From positions 1 to 13,326 of the forward strand of contig CAZAZT010000106.1 of NCBI GenBank assembly GCA_964489645.1: a DNA stretch of 13,326 nt, written 5' to 3'. Both the position numbers and the translations under genes were made by a program. The DNA is from JBEEPE01 sp964489645. Lineage in GTDB: Bacteria; Verrucomicrobiota; Verrucomicrobiia; Chthoniobacterales; Chthoniobacteraceae. Of the stretch, positions 9,001 to 13,326 are shown in pieces. The first letter of the stretch is position 1. Each line of letters opens with the position of its first letter. Under the pieces are notes generated by a model. The model did no database searches and had not been told where the DNA came from. It was given only the letters and a program-made list of their open reading frames with translations.

Positions 9001-9085
9001 CCGCCGCTTCCAAAGCACCCCCACAAAGCACGCCAATCGCCGCGATGCCTGACATCCGGCAAATCCAAGGAAAACGCGTTCTCAT
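6059..9085 (-). CDS. PSCyt1-DUF1549-DUF1553 planctomycete-type cytochrome protein
   Basis: The 1008-residue exported protein has the PVC domain order PSCyt1, DUF1549, DUF1553. A signal peptide covers about 1-28 (hydrophobic 12-24, ending ALEAAD). PSCyt1 (about 37-135) has FFEKHIRPVL, heme motif C51-Y-E-C-H55, LRGGLMLD and HMPPKK, with Met109 as candidate axial ligand. DUF1549 (about 175-385) shows INEIDRFVLAKL, RRISYDLTGLPP, YGERWARHWLDIARYADT and a second CXXCH, C359-A-R-C-H363, within CARCHDHKFDP. A variable helical region spans about 390-640. DUF1553 (about 680-1008) shows NRVWQWHFGQGIV, DFG, SSTY, RLDFEQMRDALL, TTVPQQALFMMNSPF and the terminal LLTNEFMY, so the C-terminus is complete. ATG 9085 starts 5 bp after the stop of the DUF1501 gene, which indicates translational coupling. 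These proteins usually occur next to DUF1501 genes. The biochemical role is unproven; a periplasmic redox function in polymer or sugar degradation is the common suggestion. Confidence 0.95.
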   Translation of the reverse strand: MRTRFPWICRMSGIAAIGVLCGGALEAADGKELAKTDFFEKHIRPVLVESCYECHSARSEKLRGGLMLDTKDGLLKGGDSGAALVPGNPDKSLILQTMRHETKDSDLHMPPKKDKLSDAILSDFENWIRMGAPDPRTEKAVAKTVWDAEKAASHWAFKVPSKVDVPKVAAPKHFPVINEIDRFVLAKLQEKKLSPTVRADRATLIRRISYDLTGLPPSAEEVSAFVADGSSDALERMVDRLLASPAYGERWARHWLDIARYADTSGDRANQRKTTPIFSNGWTYRDYVIDAFNKDTPYDRFILEQIAADRLPESKENPRLLAAMGFLTLGKRFMGNENDVLDDRIDVVTKGLMGLTGACARCHDHKFDPVSTKDYYALHGVFSSSEDQVPGPLLEDPEKNPKYADYRVELAKIEKEFEDYTHGEAARLAAGMMERAGDYLLLAHQTAKTTDTSKKGGNFRLAARERGLKAEIAQSSSDRTRELETANKKKPDPVFSPWFALAALPSEGFAEKAAGIVAQMAESGTVNGLVMSALREGPLSSLEDAAKAYNAVFARLHKAMDLSEFETRGRNGAGALSKAAKALEDAGLDELRKTVIAQGGSMLPTETTTARTLGAAFNNGQATIRARMASLDLTHEGAPVRAMSMIDRSAPRNSAVLIRGEPGNKGPVVPRRWLTLFGGDDSKPFKDGSGRLEMAQSIASRDNPLTARVFVNRVWQWHFGQGIVRTVSDFGTRSEEPSHPEMLDWLAVWFMDHGWSTKQLHKLIVLSSTYCQDSKPSEVGMAADPTNQYLWRANVQRLDFEQMRDALLTVGARLDLESRGGRPFSLVDEVSPSVSGVTLKRRQALDPKALTASKDRRTIYALIDRSRLPEMFNTFDFANPEISTGERVLTTVPQQALFMMNSPFMAEQVRSLVARKDFPKSAGDEEKVRFVFRNVLQRDPSKSEIDAARAFLNAAPEAVVETNALVEAVEAGAAKRRTAAPVASGRPLTSFERYAQVVLLTNEFMYIR

Positions 9086-9090
9086 GACAC

Positions 9091-10482
9091 CTAGGCGATC
9101 AATCCTTTCACCACCTCGCCGTACACATCCGTCAAACGGAAGTCGCGACCGTTGTATCGGAACGTCAGCTTCTCATGGTCGAACCCAAGCAGATGCAACA
9201 TCGTCGCGTGCAGGTCGTGAACATGCACCTTGTCCTCAGCCACATCGAAGCCGAAATCGTCAGACCGGCCGTATGCCTGTCCACCCTTGACTCCACCACC
9301 CGCCATCCAACTGCAGAACGCGCGATGATGGTGGTCCCGCCCCGGCTCTCCACGGGCACCGCGATCGTGTCTCGGCGTCCGTCCGAACTCGCCCCCCCAG
9401 ACGACCAAGGTGTCCTTGAGCATCCCCCGCTGCTTGAGATCCTTCAGCAACGCCCCAATCGGCTGATCGATCAGTTCCGCATTCTTCTGCAAGTTGCCTT
9501 TCACGTCGGTGTGATGATCCCACGATCCCGCCCACACCTGGACAAAACGAACCCCGTTCTCCACCAACCGCCGCGCGATGAGCATCCGACGTCCGACCTC
9601 AGAATCCCCATACATGTCGCGAACCGCTTGGGGTTCTTTCGTGACATCAAACACATCCGTGGCCTCTGACTGCATCTTGAAAGCCAACTCGAACGACTGG
9701 ATTCGCGCTTCCAACGCCGCCTCGCGATTCAACTGCTCCGCATGTTGATCGTTGAACGCCTTCAACAGGTCCAACTGCCTCCGTTGTTCGGACGGAGAAG
9801 CGAGCTTGCTCTGGATGTTCGCGATGATGCGTTCCGGAGGCAGGCTCACGTTGCCGACCAAAGTGCCTTGATACGCGCCTGGCAAGAACGCCGCACGCCA
9901 GTTGGTCGCGCCCCCAAGACCGCCCCCCAAAGCCACAAAACCCGGAAGATTCTGGTTCTCAGAGCCTAATCCGTAGAGCGCCCAAGATCCCACTGACGGT
10001 TTCACGAGTCGTCCCGACCCAGTGTTCATCATCACGGTAGCGAACTCATGCGCTGGGATGTCCGTCTTCATCGACCGGATCACAGCGATCTCATCGATGC
10101 TGTCACCGATCTTCGGGAAAAGCTCGCTCACCTCGACACCGCTATGCCCCCGCTTGGTGAACTTGAACTGCGGAGGCAGTGGCAGGCCCCCGATCTCCGA
10201 GACATCCTTCCCGACATGCTTGGCGAGCTCCGGCTTGGGATCCCACGTATCGATGTGCGAGGGACCGCCCTGCGCAAAAATGTGGATCACCCGTTTCGCC
10301 GTGCCGGGGAAGTGGGAAGGTTTGGGCGTCAACGGTGACAGCGAAGCTGCTTCCGCGGTGCCGCTGCCCCCGAGGAGCCCAGCCAAACTCATCGCCCCGA
10401 ACCCCATGCCGAAGCGGTTCAAGAAATCACGTCGCGTCGCACAGTAGTCCAATGCCGAAGGAAGATGTTGAAGAGGATCCAT
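9091..10482 (-). CDS. DUF1501 protein with Tat signal (alkaline-phosphatase/sulfatase-like fold)
   Basis: The 463-residue DUF1501 protein belongs to a PVC-abundant group related to the alkaline phosphatase/sulfatase superfamily. The ATG at 10482 is preferred over the longer open frame reaching 10695. It gives MDPLQHL followed by a twin-arginine motif RRDFL (17-21) and a hydrophobic segment (about 25-37), so export as a folded protein by Tat is likely; the 71 upstream codons look non-coding. Family motifs are IFAQGGPSHIDTWDPKP (68-84), AHEFATVMMNTGSGR, GGEFGRTP (363-370), GRDHHHRAF (381-389) and HDLHATMLHLLG (about 422-433). The Asp/His positions could bind metal. It is the first gene of the minus-strand set, with a 615-bp non-coding stretch upstream and the PSCyt1 gene 5 bp downstream. 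No Shine-Dalgarno is visible. Tat export may mean that a metal centre is inserted in the cytoplasm, which is inference. Confidence 0.93.
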   Translation of the reverse strand: MDPLQHLPSALDYCATRRDFLNRFGMGFGAMSLAGLLGGSGTAEAASLSPLTPKPSHFPGTAKRVIHIFAQGGPSHIDTWDPKPELAKHVGKDVSEIGGLPLPPQFKFTKRGHSGVEVSELFPKIGDSIDEIAVIRSMKTDIPAHEFATVMMNTGSGRLVKPSVGSWALYGLGSENQNLPGFVALGGGLGGATNWRAAFLPGAYQGTLVGNVSLPPERIIANIQSKLASPSEQRRQLDLLKAFNDQHAEQLNREAALEARIQSFELAFKMQSEATDVFDVTKEPQAVRDMYGDSEVGRRMLIARRLVENGVRFVQVWAGSWDHHTDVKGNLQKNAELIDQPIGALLKDLKQRGMLKDTLVVWGGEFGRTPRHDRGARGEPGRDHHHRAFCSWMAGGGVKGGQAYGRSDDFGFDVAEDKVHVHDLHATMLHLLGFDHEKLTFRYNGRDFRLTDVYGEVVKGLIA

Positions 10483-10750
10483 AGCCGATTGATGTGTCCG
10501 TTGATAAACACGAACAATGCCCCGAAGTTGCGGAAAACGGATGAATCCGGAGGAACAATCGCGTGTTGTCGCCGCTGCCCAGCCCAACCAGACCAAAGGT
10601 TGGATGCACCGGATCTGCTCTGAACCTCCCCCGAATCGATAAAGGATATGGCTGATGGCTTTCTTGATTTTCGTGCCGTTCGAGGAGCAGATCAACTGGC
10701 CGACTGATCACTGAGGGGATTTTGCAAGATAACGGACTCCAAGCCGCTCC

Positions 10751-10824
10751 GCCCAAGCGGGAGAGATGTTCTTTTGCCACACGGTCACCGCAAGACTTCG
10801 CAGGGCAGCCCCCTTCGCTTGGGC
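10751..10824. repeat. 9-bp inverted repeat around a 56-bp spacer
   Basis: GCCCAAGCG at 10751-10759 and its exact reverse complement CGCTTGGGC at 10816-10824 flank a 56-bp spacer. The spacer is itself partly self-complementary, for example TTGC at 10774-10777 against GCAA at 10790-10793. The size (74 bp), intergenic position and lack of coding signal fit a small dispersed intergenic element, a structured RNA leader of the downstream operon, or chance. It lies 269 bp upstream of the DUF1501 start codon. One window cannot show whether it is repeated elsewhere. Confidence 0.4.
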
Positions 10825-10827
10825 ACA

Positions 10828-10847
10828 AATGGTTCATTCTGAACATT
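10828..10847. repeat. Short imperfect palindrome GTTCA-N3-TGAAC
   Basis: GTTCA (10832-10836) and TGAAC (10840-10844) are exact reverse complements around a TTC loop. With a one-base bulge the pairing extends to AAT/ATT on the outside. It could be an operator or a small hairpin. No T-run follows in either direction, so it is not a typical intrinsic terminator. It lies four bases beyond the inverted repeat at 10751-10824 and could be part of the same structured element. Confidence 0.35.
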
Positions 10848-11097
10848 TATTCACAAACGCCATGCCCATCGCTCCGCAACCGATCGATGTATGACGCATC
10901 CACACGGCGTGACGGGCCTCGCGATGCGGTCCGCTCCAACCGTTGTTCAATCTGTCCGCAAACACCCTCATGATCTCACTAGTAACCTCCATTCCATCTC
11001 GTCGATCCCAGAGCTCGGAGCGATCCATGTGAAAATCACCCATCCCTCGGGAGGCGAGGCGACCCGAATAGAACCCGAACTCGGCGCTCAATGAATA

Positions 11098-13326
11098 TCA
11101 GTCCGCAAGGAACGCCGGTCGATAGATCTGAACCCGATTTCCCGCAAACACGATTGCAAGCCCCTTTCCGTCCGGATGGAATACAACCCGAGAAGGCGCC
11201 GTTGCGAATCCGTTCATTTCGCCCAACAACCTCCGCTCGAGGATATCCCACACCTTGACCGTAAAATCCTCTGAGCACGTCACCACCAAAGGCTTCGTTG
11301 GATGGGACGCAATATCCAACACATCCTCATCGTGCGCACGAAACGCGTGGACGGTGCTCAAGGATGCGGATTCCCTCACCCGAATGCGTTTATCCGTCCC
11401 AGCTTCCACCACAAGCCCAGCTCCCACACAAAGGGTGATGAACGAAGCCTCGGGAGCAGGGACAATCCGGATCGCTTCCGACTGTCCCGCGCGCCAGATC
11501 GCCAAGGCACGACGCACGCCTGAAGCCGACCGTGACGATTCGCCACTCGGCACCAACACTACCTCGGCAAAATCAGTTGCTGAGATCCATGCGCCAGCAG
11601 GTCTTCCCGCTCCCACGGAGACAATCCCCTCTCGTCTCAAGGGCCCCATCAATTGGCCCTTCAAAAGATCCACAAACTGATTGCCAGTCCAGAGATGCTC
11701 CCCAGTCGGGTTGATGACCATCTGCGAAGGAGGGAGGGGAAGACGAACATCGCCGCGCCGCGTCATGCGTCCCTCGCGTTGATCCAAAACCATCAAGGTA
11801 TCCCCAGCCAGAGCCACAACCCGCCCCGATGGCGAAGTCGCCAACGCCAACGCATCGGGAGCGTCAAGGACATCCACAGGAGCCTGCTCCACAGTTCCTT
11901 GCGTCTCAATGATCTCCAAGCGACGACCGCGCGGAGGGCCCGAGATGCGCGCCATTCGCCCAGCACCATCGACAAAATCCGCTGTCCCCATTCCTAACGC
12001 CCCCTTGAACCCGCTCACCGCGCGCTCAGCCGCCGGTTCAGCATGATGCCATACCAAGACCGTATCCGAGCACACCACACACACCGCATCCGAGACAGGA
12101 TGCACCACCACGCGGGGCCTCGCAGACGGTCCACCGGGAACCGTCATCTGCACGGTGCGTGTCATGGCGCCCGTCGGTTCAGCGAGCCATCTAAGCGAAA
12201 GATAGTTGTCCGATTGACGCAACAAGGTGAGGAGGCTTTTTGTCCGATCCTGATAGGCGATGGAGACACAGCGCGCAGCACGCATCTCTCCCACGATATC
12301 CCCGGAAAGGCTGTCCAACCGCTTCACCGACCCCGTCTCCTGGTTCCACGAATAGAACCTCTTGCCGTCGCCAGAAAAACACCAGAACCGGCCAGGGGCA
12401 TCCGGAAGCGGGAGTTGTCCCAACCCAGACACTTTGGCTCCCGTCGACACATCAATGATTTCCGCATCATCTTTTGCATAAACGACTTGAACTCGCAGTC
12501 CATCCGCGCTCAGCGCGCCGAGAATCGGTCCACGGTCCGCCACTCGCCAGAGCATGCGCTTATCCACCACGTCCCAAGCCTCAAGCCGCCCATCTCGGTG
12601 CAATGGTCCGCTGAGAACTTCCAACACCAAGATCCGGTCAGACGAAGCGAACTGTGAGCGAATGACCGGATCTTGGCCGGTCTCACCCAACTCGATCTGC
12701 GCAACGCGCGCTCCAGAGGACGCATCACAGACAATGACCGACACGCTCTTGCTGGCGGCGCCCTCCGCGACTTGAGCGACCGCAAGCCGATCGCCTCTGC
12801 GAGACACGGAGAGCGACACCGCCTCCGCTTGAAATCCGCCCCCGCCTCCGCCTCCGACCTCTCCTCTGCGCTCAACCGCTCCGCTCCGAGCATCAACCGT
12901 GTAGATCCCGCCGCGATCATCCATTCCAAAAAACAGATCCCCCCGCTCCGGGTGCGGCTCGAATCCCGTCCAACGACCTCCTGACGGCGTGCGGATCTTC
13001 CGATCGGCCGAATCCAACTTCCGCGAAAGATATCGCCAATCTGGACCCCTCAAATCCTCCGGCACCTGATCCAACGCCCTCACGACCTCCTCGCCCTCCG
13101 AATCAAGATAAGCTCCTTCCGCGCGCGCCACGTTCGCCTGCGCCAACGCCACACGCGCCGCATCCCGCTCTTCCTTGAGATCCTTCGCCTGCCGCTCCGC
13201 AACTTGAGCCCCCTCCAACGCACGCCGCTCTCCAACGATGATGCGCGAAAGGAAGTACGCACAAACCGCAATCACCACGACATGCGCAATCGCCACCGTC
13301 CGGTTCCGCCGCAACAAAAGGAACAC
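11098..13326 (-). CDS. Membrane-anchored WD40 repeat protein, probable C-terminal part of a Ser/Thr kinase (5' end outside window)
   Basis: The visible 742 residues start at the window edge with GTG, which is probably an internal Val codon. A basic RRNR (6-9) leads into a single transmembrane helix (about 10-31), a charged coiled coil (about 33-70) and VPEDLRGPDWRYLSRKLD (88-105). This order, with the 'P..LRG.dWRYL' linker, matches the segment between the kinase domain and the WD40 sensor of many PVC Ser/Thr kinases; no kinase residues are in view. The rest is diverged beta-propeller. The clearest repeat is the last full one, with AH at 664-665 and KVWD at 691-694, followed by a partial strand to the C-terminus; earlier blades keep mainly the 'HP.G' or 'S.DG' turns. 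The length suits two seven-bladed propellers. A run of seven Gly (158-164) is encoded by a GGAGGC-type repeat. The WD40 part would be outside the cytoplasm if the kinase is inside. Being an adjacent minus-strand gene does not prove a link with the redox operon. Confidence 0.85.
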   Translation of the reverse strand: MFLLLRRNRTVAIAHVVVIAVCAYFLSRIIVGERRALEGAQVAERQAKDLKEERDAARVALAQANVARAEGAYLDSEGEEVVRALDQVPEDLRGPDWRYLSRKLDSADRKIRTPSGGRWTGFEPHPERGDLFFGMDDRGGIYTVDARSGAVERRGEVGGGGGGGFQAEAVSLSVSRRGDRLAVAQVAEGAASKSVSVIVCDASSGARVAQIELGETGQDPVIRSQFASSDRILVLEVLSGPLHRDGRLEAWDVVDKRMLWRVADRGPILGALSADGLRVQVVYAKDDAEIIDVSTGAKVSGLGQLPLPDAPGRFWCFSGDGKRFYSWNQETGSVKRLDSLSGDIVGEMRAARCVSIAYQDRTKSLLTLLRQSDNYLSLRWLAEPTGAMTRTVQMTVPGGPSARPRVVVHPVSDAVCVVCSDTVLVWHHAEPAAERAVSGFKGALGMGTADFVDGAGRMARISGPPRGRRLEIIETQGTVEQAPVDVLDAPDALALATSPSGRVVALAGDTLMVLDQREGRMTRRGDVRLPLPPSQMVINPTGEHLWTGNQFVDLLKGQLMGPLRREGIVSVGAGRPAGAWISATDFAEVVLVPSGESSRSASGVRRALAIWRAGQSEAIRIVPAPEASFITLCVGAGLVVEAGTDKRIRVRESASLSTVHAFRAHDEDVLDIASHPTKPLVVTCSEDFTVKVWDILERRLLGEMNGFATAPSRVVFHPDGKGLAIVFAGNRVQIYRPAFLAD

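Larger units (their letters stand above)
10483..11097. other. 615-bp region without a convincing gene, upstream of the DUF1501 operon
   Basis: This stretch lies between the end of the WD40 gene and the start of the DUF1501 gene, and must carry the operon's promoter unless transcription reads through. The segment around 10630-10680 is the most AT-rich, but I see no -35/-10 or -24/-12 pair good enough to call. It holds the inverted repeat at 10751-10824 and the palindrome at 10828-10847. On the minus strand an open frame of about 87 codons continues directly in frame after the WD40 stop codon, ending at 10834. It has a TTG as its only early start, no recognisable domain, and codons such as AGA, AGG, ACT and AGT that look unlike the neighbours, so I do not call it a gene. 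Another open frame (10846 down to 10427) overlaps the DUF1501 signal peptide and is also not supported. Confidence 0.55.

Noticed and set aside
10483..10695. N-terminal extension of the DUF1501 protein by 71 residues
   Set aside because: The extension would bury the twin-arginine motif about 90 residues inside the protein. The ATG at 10482 gives a normal Tat signal.
10830..10846. LexA/SOS-box-like site TGTTC...GAAC on the minus strand
   Set aside because: As I recall, the verrucomicrobial and Gram-positive LexA-type motifs have four bases between the half sites. Here there are five and one outer base mismatches, and no DNA-repair gene is adjacent.
10427..10846. 139-codon minus-strand open frame upstream of and overlapping the DUF1501 start
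   Set aside because: It runs through the DUF1501 Tat signal in another frame, lacks a ribosome binding site and recognisable domain, and covers the inverted-repeat element.

Overview
The window looks like chromosomal DNA from a PVC-superphylum bacterium, most likely a verrucomicrobium, with a planctomycete as the alternative. It is GC-rich. It carries a set of families that is characteristic of that group: a Tat-exported DUF1501 protein, a PSCyt1/DUF1549/DUF1553 cytochrome protein, a PVC-type beta-propeller 'membrane-bound dehydrogenase' with a C-terminal heme domain, a DUF1080-like secreted protein, and a membrane-anchored WD40 protein of the kind fused to Ser/Thr kinases. The phylum is inferred from family content only. 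Clear Shine-Dalgarno sequences are absent in front of the starts that can be examined.

Left part (1-3329, + strand): an ABC-F ATPase whose 5' end lies outside the window, a secreted DUF1080/LamG-like protein with a Sec signal peptide, and a fold-type IV PLP enzyme (aminotransferase class IV, PabC/BCAT-like). The last has lost the usual acidic residue that contacts the cofactor ring nitrogen. The three genes run in the same direction with gaps of 98 and 54 bp, so they may or may not be cotranscribed.

Middle (3375-10482, - strand): a compact gene set that reads DUF1501, then PSCyt1-DUF1549-DUF1553 (5 bp gap), then propeller/helical-repeat/cytochrome c (56 bp gap). All three products carry export signals, and two of them contain CXXCH heme motifs, three in total. 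This is probably one operon for a periplasmic redox module acting on an unknown substrate, probably a carbohydrate. It converges on the + strand genes with only 45 bp between the stop codons.

Right part (10483-13326): a 615-bp region with no convincing gene, holding a 9-bp inverted repeat around a 56-bp spacer and a short imperfect palindrome. It is followed by the C-terminal 742 residues of a WD40 protein on the - strand. Its transmembrane helix, coiled coil and 'P..LRG.DWRYL' linker resemble the second half of PVC Ser/Thr kinases with WD40 sensor domains. Its N-terminus lies outside the window.

No tRNA, rRNA, CRISPR array, transposase or phage gene was seen. I found no clearly new system. 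The points most worth checking are the divergent PLP enzyme, the redox operon, and the structured non-coding element upstream of that operon.
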